Assembly (NCBI RefSeq): GCF_023701525.1
Contig: NZ_JAMQAW010000006.1
Span: 325,396 to 389,395 of the forward strand
Direction: 5' to 3'
DNA: 64,000 nt
Origin: Streptomyces albipurpureus
GTDB lineage: Bacteria > Actinomycetota > Actinomycetes > Streptomycetales > Streptomycetaceae
The position numbers and the translations under genes were made by a program. The stretch's first letter is position 1; each line of letters opens with the position of its first letter. The notes under the pieces are model-generated. The model saw nothing but the letters and a program-made list of their open reading frames with translations. It did not search any database and was not told the DNA's origin. This document shows, piece by piece, positions 19,536 to 28,351 of this stretch.

Positions 19536-20345
19536 GTGAAAGACCAGGAGCAGGCCGTGGACGGGGTGAACACCGGGCAGGCGCACTCCGCCCGGGTCTA
19601 CGACTACATCATCGGGGGCAAGGACCACTACCAGGTGGATGTCGAGGCGGGCGACGCCATGTGCAGGGAGTGGCCGGCGCTTCCCGTACACATGCGGGCC
19701 AACCGTGCGTTCATGCATCGGGCCGGCCGCTACCTCGCGCGGGAGGCGGGCATCCGGCAGTTCCTTGACATCGGCACCGGGCTGCCGACCTCACCCAATC
19801 TGCATGAGGTGGTCCAGGACGAACGCCCGGACTCGGCGATCATCTACGTCGACAACGACCCGATCGTCCTGGCCCATGCGGAGGCTCTGCTCACCAGCTC
19901 ACCCGACGGTCACACCGCGTACGTCAACGCGGATATGCGCGACCCCGACGCGATCATCGACTCCCCGGCGTTCCAGGAGCTGCTGGATCTGGACAAGCCC
20001 GTGGGTCTCATGGTGATCGGCATCCTGCACTTCATCCTGCCGCCCGAGGACCACACCCTGGTCCAACAGCTGTTGGACCCGCTGCCGTCCGGCAGCTATC
20101 TGGCCATGTCCATCGGAACGGCCGACTTCGCCCCGGCCGAGGTCGGGCGGGTGGCGTCCGAGTACGAGCGTCGGGGGATGCCGATGTGTCTGCGTACCCG
20201 GGAACAGGCCGAGGCGTTCTTCGACGGTCTGGAGCTGGTTGAGCCCGGCCTTCAGCAAGTGCACAAGTGGCGCCCCACAGCGGACCAACCGCCCCTCGAT
20301 GACCGCGATATCGCGATGTACGGGGCCGTGGCGCTCAAGCGCTAG
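19536..20345 (+). CDS. SAM-dependent methyltransferase, DUF574 type
   Basis: This 269-residue protein belongs to the actinomycete-restricted DUF574 (Methyltransf_19) family. Visible family landmarks are TGQAHSARVYDYIIGGKDHY near the N-terminus, the SAM loop FLDIGTGLPT, VDNDPIVLAHA, and ILHFILPPEDH. Substrates for this family are mostly unknown. The GTG start was chosen because a perfect GGAGG lies 7 nt upstream and family members begin just before the NTGQAHSAR motif. Longer frames run into non-coding sequence. It stands alone between a 690-bp gap and a convergent Ku gene. Confidence 0.92.
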   Translation: MKDQEQAVDGVNTGQAHSARVYDYIIGGKDHYQVDVEAGDAMCREWPALPVHMRANRAFMHRAGRYLAREAGIRQFLDIGTGLPTSPNLHEVVQDERPDSAIIYVDNDPIVLAHAEALLTSSPDGHTAYVNADMRDPDAIIDSPAFQELLDLDKPVGLMVIGILHFILPPEDHTLVQQLLDPLPSGSYLAMSIGTADFAPAEVGRVASEYERRGMPMCLRTREQAEAFFDGLELVEPGLQQVHKWRPTADQPPLDDRDIAMYGAVALKR

Positions 20346-20358
20346 GCCCCTCGGGGCC
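20345..20358 (+). terminator. short hairpin at the DUF574 gene stop
   Basis: GGCCCC (20345-20350), a 2-nt loop and GGGGCC (20353-20358) form a compact GC stem directly after the stop codon. The tight loop makes this only a modest candidate. Confidence 0.4.
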
Positions 20359-20544
20359 AGGCCTGGGAACCCCCTCGTCCCGGATCGGCCCGCGGCCGGG
20401 TATCCCGATCAGCCCACGGCCGGGGTCGTCCGGGTCGCCCTTGCGAGGCGGCTCGCCGAGGGTGCCGCCCGGGCCGCGGGGGCCAGGGGAAGTGCCGTAG
20501 CCGTAGCTGTCGCCGCACGTTTGCCGGGGATCGCGGAGCAGCCC

Positions 20545-21564
20545 TCAGGAAGCACGCTTCCGCGCCGCGGACTTCTTGGCCGTGGCCTTCGCGGCGGTCT
20601 TCTTCGCGGCCGCCTTCTTCTTCCCGGCGCTCGCCGTCCCGGCGGCCTTCTTCGCCGGTTCCCGCGCTGATGCGGACTTCTTGGCCGCGGTCTTCTTCGG
20701 CGAGGCCTTCTTCCGGCCCTTGAGCGAGGTCACCTCGGCCACCGATGAATCCGCCTGGGCCGCTTCCCTGCCCTCACCACCCTCGCCACGGGCCTTCTTC
20801 GCCGCCTTGACACTGCCCTCCAGCGCGGCCATCAGGTCAATGACCTTTCCACCGCGTTCAGCGGGTGCGGCCTCGGGAAGCGCCCCACCGCCCTCCAGCT
20901 TCGCGGCGATCATCGACTCGACCGCGGTTCGGTAGTCGTCCTGGAGGGAGTCCATGTCCACCTCGCCCAGGGTGTCCATCAGCGCATCCGCAAGATCCAG
21001 TTCCGCGTCCCGGACCGACACCTCGGCCTCCGGGGCCACCCCCTCGGGCTGACGGATCTCATCCGGCCAGAGCAGTCCGTGCATGGCGATCACATCGTCG
21101 ACGACCCGGAGCATCCCCAGCCGCTCCCGTCCGCGCAGTGCGAACTTGGCCAGGGCGACCTTCTGGCTCCGTTTGAGTGCCTCCCGAAGCAGGGTGTAGG
21201 GCTTGGCAGCCGGGACCCCGTTGGCGGAGAGGTAGTAGGCGGCGTCCATCTGCAGGGGATCGATCGACGCGGCGGGCACAAAGGCCACGATCTCGATCGT
21301 CTTGGCCGTGGGCAGGGGCAGGGCGGCCAGATCCTCATCCGTAATGGGAATGATTGAGCCATCCGCCTCCTCATATCCCTTGCCGATCTCCGCCGCCGTC
21401 ACTTCCTTGTCTTCCAGCTCACAGACTTTGCGGTAGCGAATTCTCCCGCCGTCCGCGGTGTGGATCTGCCGGAAGGAGATGGAGTGGTTCTCGGTGGCGT
21501 TCACCAGCTTGATCGGAATACTGACCAACCCAAAGGAGATCGCACCATTCCATATGGATCGCAC
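20545..21564 (-). CDS. ku: Ku protein of bacterial non-homologous end joining
   Basis: This 339-residue Ku homologue forms the homodimeric ring that binds DNA ends and recruits the LigD activities. The core (1 to about 250) begins MRSIWNGAISFGLVSIPI, the near-invariant bacterial Ku start, and includes VCELEDKEV and SLQDDYRTA. The C-terminal ~75 residues are an extended Lys/Ala tail (KKTAAKKSAS, KKKAAAKKTA) of the kind that increases DNA binding and ligase recruitment in actinobacterial Ku. It is divergent from the LigD polymerase gene, 58 bp apart, so the two probably share a control region. Confidence 0.97.
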   Translation of the reverse strand: MRSIWNGAISFGLVSIPIKLVNATENHSISFRQIHTADGGRIRYRKVCELEDKEVTAAEIGKGYEEADGSIIPITDEDLAALPLPTAKTIEIVAFVPAASIDPLQMDAAYYLSANGVPAAKPYTLLREALKRSQKVALAKFALRGRERLGMLRVVDDVIAMHGLLWPDEIRQPEGVAPEAEVSVRDAELDLADALMDTLGEVDMDSLQDDYRTAVESMIAAKLEGGGALPEAAPAERGGKVIDLMAALEGSVKAAKKARGEGGEGREAAQADSSVAEVTSLKGRKKASPKKTAAKKSASAREPAKKAAGTASAGKKKAAAKKTAAKATAKKSAARKRAS

Positions 21565-21622
21565 GTTAGATCCCTTTCATCCGACTCAACCCTAGATGGG
21601 GCATTCATGCGATTCTCATCGT

Positions 21623-22498
21623 ATGACGCCGATCACCGAGGTCGCTGGGCGGCGGCTGGCACTGAGCAACCTGGACAAGGTCATCCACCCCGCCACCGGG
21701 ACCACCAAGGGCGAGATCCTGCACTACTACGCCATCACGGCCGAGGCGCTGCTCCCCCATGTCCGCAACCGGCCCGTCTCCTTCCTGCGCTACCCGGACG
21801 GGCCCGATGGACAACTGTTCTTCACCAAGAATCCGCCGCCCGGTACGCCATCGTGGGTACAGACCACCCCCGTGCCACGCACCGAGGACTCCCGAGCACG
21901 TCAGGTCGTCATCGCGGACCTCCCCTCACTCGTCTGGGCAGCGAACCTGGTCGTCGAGTTCCATGTGCCGCAGTGGACGGTGGACGGGCAGGCCATCGCC
22001 GACCGGATGGTCTTCGACCTCGACCCCGGCGCTCCGGCCACCGTCGAAGAGTGCTGCGAGGTGGCCCTCTGGCTGCGGGACCGGCTGGCGACCGATGGCC
22101 TTGAGGCATACGCCAAGACCTCCGGGTCCAAGGGCCTGCACATCCTGGTACCGCTGGCGCCGACCCCGTCGGCGCGGGTCTCCGCCTATGCGAAGGAACT
22201 GGCCAAGGAGGGTGAGGCGGCGCTGCCCCGGCTGGTGCTCCATCGGATGAACCGCAGCCTGCGCCCCGGCAAGGTCTTCGTCGACCACAGCCAGAACGCC
22301 GCCGCCAAGACCACCGCGGCCCCGTACACCCTGCGCGCGAGGTCCGAGCCCACCGTCTCGGCACCGCTCACCTGGGAAGAGGTGGAAGCCCGCCAGAACC
22401 TGGTCCTCCGCCTGGCGGACATCGCGCCCAGGCTCGATCGCCATGGAGATCTGTTGGCGCCCCTCACCGATCCGGACCGGGCGGGGCGGTTGCCCTAG
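21623..22498 (+). CDS. LigD-type polymerase/primase domain protein (NHEJ)
   Basis: This 291-residue archaeo-eukaryotic-primase-like polymerase fills gaps during end joining. The metal-binding motif FDLDPG (131-136) and the nucleotide-binding SGSKGLH (167-173) are intact, and KNPPPGTPSWV (70-80) is a family signature. It is a stand-alone polypeptide. In mycobacteria the polymerase, ligase and nuclease are fused in LigD; in Streptomyces they are usually separate, as here. ATG 21623 matches the family start (MTPITEV), although the ribosome site is weak, and an ATG nine codons upstream is possible. Confidence 0.93.
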   Translation: MTPITEVAGRRLALSNLDKVIHPATGTTKGEILHYYAITAEALLPHVRNRPVSFLRYPDGPDGQLFFTKNPPPGTPSWVQTTPVPRTEDSRARQVVIADLPSLVWAANLVVEFHVPQWTVDGQAIADRMVFDLDPGAPATVEECCEVALWLRDRLATDGLEAYAKTSGSKGLHILVPLAPTPSARVSAYAKELAKEGEAALPRLVLHRMNRSLRPGKVFVDHSQNAAAKTTAAPYTLRARSEPTVSAPLTWEEVEARQNLVLRLADIAPRLDRHGDLLAPLTDPDRAGRLP

Positions 22499-22677
22499 TA
22501 CGGCCACCGCCACCGCGGACGTTCGCTCCGCACCCGGGGCGCTCGCCATGCCGGGTTCGGGCGAACAGAGCCAGTCCCGGCGGTGAGCGCCTTCGTCCGG
22601 GGGCTGTCTCGGTGACGGCCGGGCCGTTCGGCGTGCCTCCCGCGGCTCCGACGGCCGGCCGGGCAGACCCTGACGGC

Positions 22678-23583
22678 ATGGACGAGACCACACCGACCCC
22701 TGCCCTGCGACCACCCGTCGAGGTCATGCGCCCCAGGCCCGTCGATGACATCCCCGCGCAGGGCGGTACGCCGGGGGGTTTTCAGTACTCGCTCAAGCTC
22801 GACGGCTTCCGGGCGCTGGCCTTTGTGCTGGAGGGCGGTCGGGTCTTCCTCCAGTCGCGCTCACGGCGGGACCTGGCACGCGAGTTCCCCGAGATCGCCG
22901 ATGAACTGGCCAGGCAGCTACCGCCCGGGGTCGTGCTCGACGGCGAACTGTGCGCTTACCGGGACGGCCGGTTGAGCTTCACCGATCTGCTGAAGTCCAG
23001 CGGTGATCGCAGACAGTCCGGGGTGCCCGTCTCCTACATCGCGTTCGACATCCTGGCGATCCCCGGCAGTGATGTCAGGGCCCAACCGCTCCGGGACCGT
23101 TGGGAACTGCTGGGATCGGTGCTGGCCGACGTCGTTCCACCGCTGCAACGGGTCCTGGCCACTCAGGACGAGGAGACCGCCCGCATCTGGTTCCGTGACC
23201 TGCGTGCGGTGGGTGTCGAGGGGATCGTGGCCAAGGCGCTGGGCTCCTCCTACCGGCCGGGCTCCACCTGGGCGTGGCGAAAGATCCGGCACGCCGATAC
23301 CCGGGACGGCACTCTGCTCGGTGTCTTCGGCCGACCGGAAAGGCCCCAGGCGGTGCTGGTCGAACTACCCGACGGGCAGGTCGTCAAGACGTCTCCCCGG
23401 CTGACCGCCGCACAGTCCTTCCAGGTGGGCGAGTTGATCCGCGACCGGCTCGGGGATCTGGTGGACCATCCGGACCACGGCAGCCTGCGGCTGCTGGTCG
23501 AGCCCCTGCTGATCGAGGTGCGTCAGCCGTCGGGGCGCAGGGAGCCGACGGCCCGGTTCGTCCGGGTGCGGTCGGAAGGGTGA
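22678..23583 (+). CDS. ATP-dependent DNA ligase (NHEJ ligase module)
   Basis: This 301-residue ligase has the nucleotidyltransferase lysine in YSLKLDGFRA (Lys40), motif III/IIIa around VSYIAFDILA, motif IV EGIVAKALGSSY and motif V WAWRKIRH. An OB-fold domain follows from about residue 205. It seals breaks held by Ku together with the separate polymerase encoded 180 bp upstream. ATG 22678 was chosen; a GTG 22 codons upstream in the same frame is possible but adds only a Pro/Ala stretch. No nuclease domain gene is present nearby. Confidence 0.93.
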   Translation: MDETTPTPALRPPVEVMRPRPVDDIPAQGGTPGGFQYSLKLDGFRALAFVLEGGRVFLQSRSRRDLAREFPEIADELARQLPPGVVLDGELCAYRDGRLSFTDLLKSSGDRRQSGVPVSYIAFDILAIPGSDVRAQPLRDRWELLGSVLADVVPPLQRVLATQDEETARIWFRDLRAVGVEGIVAKALGSSYRPGSTWAWRKIRHADTRDGTLLGVFGRPERPQAVLVELPDGQVVKTSPRLTAAQSFQVGELIRDRLGDLVDHPDHGSLRLLVEPLLIEVRQPSGRREPTARFVRVRSEG

Positions 23584-23637
23584 GAGCCCCCGGCGAATGA
23601 CCGGTACCCCATACAGCGGTGAGCGGTGGGGCGGGGA

Positions 23638-24702
23638 TCAACTCCTGAGCCAGGTGCGGCGATCGCGGGCCAGCGCGTAGAGGGCCTCGATATCGGCGGG
23701 CTTGTGCACTGTGCCGAGACCGCCGATGCGCGTCACCTCGCCCTCCCGCAGAATCCACACGTCGGTGGGCGCCCGTTGCACCGTCAGCCGCCCGGCCCCC
23801 ACCACGACGAGCACCGGGCGTACCGCCGTCGCCAGGGCGAGGGAGGCCTGGTCGGCTCGGCGGCGGGTGAGCCGTAGCAGGGGTACCGACCCGCCGCGAC
23901 CGGTGCGCACCTGCGGGTCCGCGATGTGCAGCCGTAGTCGGCGGGCGGGAAGGGTGTGCACGGCCAGTACTCCCCCGGGGCCGATCGCCAGATGGTCGAC
24001 CCGGTCGCCGCCCGCCAGCGGCACCGCGTGCAGAATCCGCCAGCCGGTTTCCTCCAGGACGTCCAGCGCACTGCCCAGCGTCTGGTGGGCGGCCAACCGG
24101 GCCAAGGTGGCGCGGCGGGGGTTGCGGGCGAGGCGGCGGGTGGGGAGGGGGATGCGGTCCGCTTCGGCGTGGAGCGCCTCGCCGGGGCGGTTGGGTGCCA
24201 GATCGTCATCGGGGTGGAGGGCGAGCCTGGCCAGATCGGCCGAGGTGGGCACCGGCGGTGGGCCGATGGTCCAATCACCCGTGAGATAGGGGGCGAGCAC
24301 CGTGAGCACGGCCTCCCGGTGGCCTTCGAAGACCAGGCTGATCCGCCCGCCGCCGCTTGCGGAAGCAACGGGCGAACAGTCGATACCGCCCCGGACGCTG
24401 CCATGTCCGGAACGGACTGGTTCTTCAGTTTGGTCGGGTTCCCTGAGCCGGCTCGCACCGCCAGACCCCATGGCCGGGACGCCGGGGTGGATCACCGGGT
24501 CCTCGGGGGCCCGCTCCAGGAGCGCGGGGAGCGGACAACTCTCGGCGCCATCGGGCCGATCAACCCGATCACCCCCACCGCCACCAGCGCCGACCTCGCT
24601 TCGGGCGCTGTCGTACCAGGCCACATGGCGACCGTTCGGCAAGCTGACGTAGAGCCGCTCGCGCCCCTCCCAGCGTGCCGGTGTGATCCGTAAAGACGTC
24701 AT
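23638..24702 (-). CDS. NERD-domain protein (nuclease-related)
   Basis: This is a 354-residue soluble protein. Its C-terminal half holds a NERD-like segment (ETGWRILHAVPL, then VDHLAIGPGGVLAVHT), the conserved core of a nuclease-related fold. The first ~30 residues (RWEGRERLYVSLPNGRHVAWYD) form a small strand-rich module. Residues 35-120 are Gly/Pro/Ser-rich and probably disordered. The expected catalytic pattern (Asp in VDHLAI and a following Lys/Gln) is only partly visible, so nuclease activity is unproven. GGAG lies upstream of ATG 24702. It is convergent with the ligase gene and divergent from the HEAT-repeat gene. A longer frame from 24921 overlaps that gene's start and was rejected. Confidence 0.82.
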   Translation of the reverse strand: MTSLRITPARWEGRERLYVSLPNGRHVAWYDSARSEVGAGGGGGDRVDRPDGAESCPLPALLERAPEDPVIHPGVPAMGSGGASRLREPDQTEEPVRSGHGSVRGGIDCSPVASASGGGRISLVFEGHREAVLTVLAPYLTGDWTIGPPPVPTSADLARLALHPDDDLAPNRPGEALHAEADRIPLPTRRLARNPRRATLARLAAHQTLGSALDVLEETGWRILHAVPLAGGDRVDHLAIGPGGVLAVHTLPARRLRLHIADPQVRTGRGGSVPLLRLTRRRADQASLALATAVRPVLVVVGAGRLTVQRAPTDVWILREGEVTRIGGLGTVHKPADIEALYALARDRRTWLRS

Positions 24703-24884
24703 GTCGCCGCTCCAACCCGCGCCGCCCCGAACCGCTCCCTGCAAACCATGGGAACAGCCCCGGGGCCTTCTGGGCAATAACCCCTTGCGGCCAGAGGTGT
24801 GGTGCAGACTCTCCCCAAGCGCTCGGTTCCAGCGCATAGTTCTGCCGCGGAGTTGTGGCGCTCGGCTCTTGGGAGGGGGCAGGC

Positions 24885-27107
24885 GTGTTCGGGGGAATCG
24901 ACGAGGTCGACTGGGCCGCACTGGAACATGCCTACGGTCCGGCGGACGATGTGCCCGATCTGTTGCACGGGTTGGCGTCCGATGACCCGGATGAGCGTGA
25001 GGCGGCGCTCGATGGAATGTACGGAGCGGTGCACCACCAGGGAGACGTCTACGACTCGACGCTCGCCTGTATACCGTTCCTGTTGGAACTGGTCAGCGAT
25101 CCGGCCGTGCAGGATCGCGGTGGCATAGTGGAGTTGCTGACCAGCATCGGCGGCATCGATCTCGACGGCGACGACGAACTCGACCCGAACGACGCCGAGT
25201 TCGAGTACGCGGCGAACTACGCCATGGCGTCTTCGGCCGTGACCGCCAGCGCCGACGCCTTTCTCACGCTGATCGACTCCAGCGACCGCGGGGTACGGCT
25301 CACCGCGCCGCTCGCCCTCGCCACGCTCCACAGCGAACCGGAGTTGGTCCTCGGGCTGCTGCGGGAACGGCTCAAGATAGAGCAGGACCCGGAGGTGCGC
25401 TTCGCCTGTGTGGAGGCGGCGGGCCGGGTCGCCCTGCGGCACGCGTGGCTCGCCTCCGAGGTGGTGGAGTGGCTGATCGAACTGGCCGGACTGCCCGAGT
25501 GGGCACGCGACGCCTTACCGCCACCCGACGATGCCCGCCACGCCCTCGCTCCGCCGGCCGCGTCGGATCGTGTTCCCGCACCCCCGCGTGCCTACGACGC
25601 GGGCCTGCGGCTCTCGGCCCTCGCCCAGCTCGCCCGGTGTGCCCCCCAGGCCCTGCCAGCGGATGTGGTCGCGGGGGTGTCGGGCATGTTGCGCGAGCTA
25701 CGGGCCGACCCGGTGGGCTCGACGGCGACCGATGGCCCGCTCTCCCCGCCGGCCCCGAGGGCCGCGCCCCCCACCCGGGTGGGGCAGCTGGCCGAACGGG
25801 GTGGCTCTGACGCGGGCCGGCATGCCCCCTGGACGGGCGATCTCCTGCGCACGCTCCACTCCGGTCTCGGCGATCGGGTGGCCGACCGTACGGCGCTCCT
25901 CGCTGACCAGCTGTGCAGCCCGGACTGGGGCCAGCGCATCGATGCCGTACGGATGAGCTGCGGGCTGCTGCGCACCTGGCGCGGGGAGTACGACGAGTTG
26001 GTGGCCCTGATCGGGGAGCAGCTGGCCGATCAGGAGCCCCGGCTCGCCAATGCCGCCGCGATCGCCCTGGGGGAGCTGTTCTCGCTCGCGGCACCCGCGT
26101 CGGACGCGCTGGCGGAGTTCGTGACGGCCGACCCGCGGCGCTGGGTGCAGGAATGGGCGACCGGTCCGCGCATGCTGGGCCATGCGCTGACGGCGTGGGC
26201 GCGGACGGGTGATCCGCGGGCGGTACCGGTCCTGGCACGGCTGCTGGAGCTGCCGGAGACCCCGCAGGACTTCGGTCAGGCGCTGGATCATCTGGGCGAG
26301 GCGGGGGCGGCGCTGACACCGGCGCTACGGGAGCGGCTGGCCGGACTGCAGTTGGATCACCGGCTGTTCGACCTGGCGGGGCCGGTGCTGTCGTCGGTGA
26401 CCGCGCTGCGGGCCACCGAGACGTTGCCGGAGGTGCTGAGGGTGCTCAGGGGTGCGCCCGAGTACCGCAGGGAGTGGGTGATCGAGCTGGTGTTGCGGGC
26501 GTTGACGGCCTTCGGCCCGGCGGCTCGGGAGTCGATACCGGACCTACGGGTGCTGCTGGTGCGGGCGGTCGGTTCGCCGGCGATGTCGGGAGCGTTCGAG
26601 GCGAAGGCCGCCGGGGCGCTCTGGGCGGTGGAGGGGGACGCGTCGGTGGTGCTGCCGACGCTCCGGGCGGTCCTCACCGCGCGGGATTCCGGGGCCCGGC
26701 GCTCGGCTGCCTCGGTGCTCGGCGCCATGGGCCGGGCTGCCGAGGAGGCCGCTACGGAGCTCGGTGTGCTGCTGCGGGCGCCTGACCCCTGGACCCGGGT
26801 GGACGCGGCACTCGCGCTCTGGCGGGTGACGGACGATCCGGAAAGGGCGTGGCCGATGCTCAGGGGGGTGTGGGAGTCGATGCCGTTCGCCCGGGTGCCG
26901 ATCGCCGAACGACTGGCGGAGCCGATCGGTGGGGCGCCGGTGGCGGCGGGCGCCCTCGGTGCGCAGGAGGTGCTGCGGAGTGAGTTGTCCCGGATTCGAC
27001 GCCATAACGCCATAGACGGCGGGTACGGCAGCCATGACATCGTGAGGGACGAGAAGCTGCTGGCCCTGTGCCGGCAAGCGCTGAACAGGGAGAGACCAAC
27101 CACATGA
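24885..27107 (+). CDS. large HEAT-repeat protein
   Basis: This 740-residue alpha-helical repeat protein is built of HEAT/PBS-lyase-like units, for example DDPDEREAALDGMYGAVHHQG near 35, SSDRGVRLTAPLALATL, LADQEPRLANAAAIALGELF and ARRSAASVLGAMGRAAEEAATEL. A Pro-rich linker near 205-305 splits two solenoid halves. Such proteins are usually protein-binding scaffolds. No catalytic motif is visible. GTG 24885 is preceded by GGGAGGGGGC and gives the start MFGGIDEVDWAALEHAYG. The gene overlaps the following zinc-ribbon gene by 4 bp (ATGA), so the two products may work together. Confidence 0.86.
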   Translation: MFGGIDEVDWAALEHAYGPADDVPDLLHGLASDDPDEREAALDGMYGAVHHQGDVYDSTLACIPFLLELVSDPAVQDRGGIVELLTSIGGIDLDGDDELDPNDAEFEYAANYAMASSAVTASADAFLTLIDSSDRGVRLTAPLALATLHSEPELVLGLLRERLKIEQDPEVRFACVEAAGRVALRHAWLASEVVEWLIELAGLPEWARDALPPPDDARHALAPPAASDRVPAPPRAYDAGLRLSALAQLARCAPQALPADVVAGVSGMLRELRADPVGSTATDGPLSPPAPRAAPPTRVGQLAERGGSDAGRHAPWTGDLLRTLHSGLGDRVADRTALLADQLCSPDWGQRIDAVRMSCGLLRTWRGEYDELVALIGEQLADQEPRLANAAAIALGELFSLAAPASDALAEFVTADPRRWVQEWATGPRMLGHALTAWARTGDPRAVPVLARLLELPETPQDFGQALDHLGEAGAALTPALRERLAGLQLDHRLFDLAGPVLSSVTALRATETLPEVLRVLRGAPEYRREWVIELVLRALTAFGPAARESIPDLRVLLVRAVGSPAMSGAFEAKAAGALWAVEGDASVVLPTLRAVLTARDSGARRSAASVLGAMGRAAEEAATELGVLLRAPDPWTRVDAALALWRVTDDPERAWPMLRGVWESMPFARVPIAERLAEPIGGAPVAAGALGAQEVLRSELSRIRRHNAIDGGYGSHDIVRDEKLLALCRQALNRERPTT

Positions 27108-27436
27108 TCATTTTCGGTACCAAGGGATACCTTCACCAGCTGGCGATACTGACCCTCGTCTGCGGGTCGTGCGGCAACCCGGCCGCGCACACACTCCGTA
27201 AGCGGGTCAACAAGTTCACGCTGTTCTTCGTTCCGCTGTTCCCGTTCTCGACGAAGTACTCGATGCAGTGCACGTTCTGCGGGGTGGAACAGCAGCTGTC
27301 GAAGGAGCAGGCCGATCAGCTGCTGGCCCAGGGCGACAACTGGACGCAGGGTGGGCACGGCGGGCAGTCGCAGGGCCTCCCGCAGGGGCAGTACGGGCAG
27401 CAGGGGCAGCAGGGGCAGAATCCCTACCAGCGCTGA
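27104..27436 (+). CDS. small zinc-ribbon protein
   Basis: This 110-residue protein has two CxxC knuckles (CGSC about 19-22 and CTFC about 55-58) flanking a hydrophobic segment NKFTLFFVPLFPFS, the layout of the bacterial zinc-ribbon family beginning MIIFG. The C-terminal ~35 residues are a Gly/Gln-rich low-complexity tail. ATG 27104 overlaps the HEAT-repeat gene stop as ATGA, with GGGAGAG upstream. The exact role is unknown. Confidence 0.88.
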   Translation: MIIFGTKGYLHQLAILTLVCGSCGNPAAHTLRKRVNKFTLFFVPLFPFSTKYSMQCTFCGVEQQLSKEQADQLLAQGDNWTQGGHGGQSQGLPQGQYGQQGQQGQNPYQR

Positions 27437-27583
27437 TTTCCCCCGGGAGCGGGCCATGGCCGCGGGGACACGGCACCGGGCGGGTCCCGGCGCCCGGGGC
27501 GGGGGCGTCGGCCCAGGGGTTCTCATCGCCCTGGAGCTGCTGCCACGGGTCCCCACCAGGGCGGGGGCACGGCTGCGTTTAAG

Positions 27584-28351
27584 GTGGTCAAGACCACCAC
27601 TTCGGCCCCCAGCAGGAGAACCTTGCGCCCGCATCCGTGCCACCGCACGCTGTACGCCGCCGCGCTGACAGCGGTCGTCGGCGTGCTGTCGGCCGGGTGC
27701 GGAAACGCGGGTGAGATGCTGAGCGCGGGCCCGACGCCCACCGCCACCGGGCCGGTGCGGCTCTGGCCCGGGCTACCGCCGGTGACCGCTCCCCCGTACG
27801 ACTACGGCGAGACGAACACCGCGCGGATTCCGGGGATCACCGTCCCCGGCTCGGGCGTCCGCGGGCTCGATCCGGTGGCCGTGGTCAAGGCGGAAGCCAT
27901 CGAGCACCCCGAGTTGTACAACGGCCCCGCGGGGTTCTTCGGCGAGACGATCGAGGAGTTCGACCGCTGCGGGAGCGCCTCGGACACCTGTCCGGTGCTC
28001 ATGCCCTACTACCGCGATCTCACCGGCGACGGCGCGGAGGAGCTGATCCTCGCGATCAAGCTGCCCGAGCAGCTGACGGCGGTACGGGTCTACTCACCGG
28101 ACAAGCCGTCCGGTGCGCTGACCCGGATCATGTCCACGGCCGATCAACTGGTCCGGGTGGAGTTGGCGGGCCGGGACATCGTGTTGCGCTCGGTCTCCGC
28201 GGGCATTCCCGGGTACGAGTACCGCACGGCCTGGTCCTGGGAGGCCAGGAACGGCGCCATGCTGCCGACGCGGGACGAGATCATCCGCGTCAAGCCGACC
28301 GCTTCGCCGACCGCGCCCGGGGCGTCACGGCCCGTTCCGGAGCCACGGTGA
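27584..28351 (+). CDS. lipoprotein upstream of a sensor kinase
   Basis: This 255-residue protein has a signal peptide and lipobox LSAGC, with lipid-accepting Cys39. The mature part contains DLTGDGAEELILAIKL, resembling a calcium-binding FG-GAP-like loop (DxTGDG), and two Cys that may form a disulphide (DRCGSASDTCP). The gene overlaps the next as GTGA, so it is co-translated with the histidine kinase. By analogy with CseA of the CseBC system, it may modulate the kinase from outside. The GTG start at 27584 lacks a strong ribosome site and is uncertain. Confidence 0.82.
   Translation: MVKTTTSAPSRRTLRPHPCHRTLYAAALTAVVGVLSAGCGNAGEMLSAGPTPTATGPVRLWPGLPPVTAPPYDYGETNTARIPGITVPGSGVRGLDPVAVVKAEAIEHPELYNGPAGFFGETIEEFDRCGSASDTCPVLMPYYRDLTGDGAEELILAIKLPEQLTAVRVYSPDKPSGALTRIMSTADQLVRVELAGRDIVLRSVSAGIPGYEYRTAWSWEARNGAMLPTRDEIIRVKPTASPTAPGASRPVPEPR

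Noticed and set aside
18842..19768. 308-codon ORF covering 18.8-19.8 kb
   Set aside because: It runs out of frame across the well-supported DUF574 gene and has no recognisable features.
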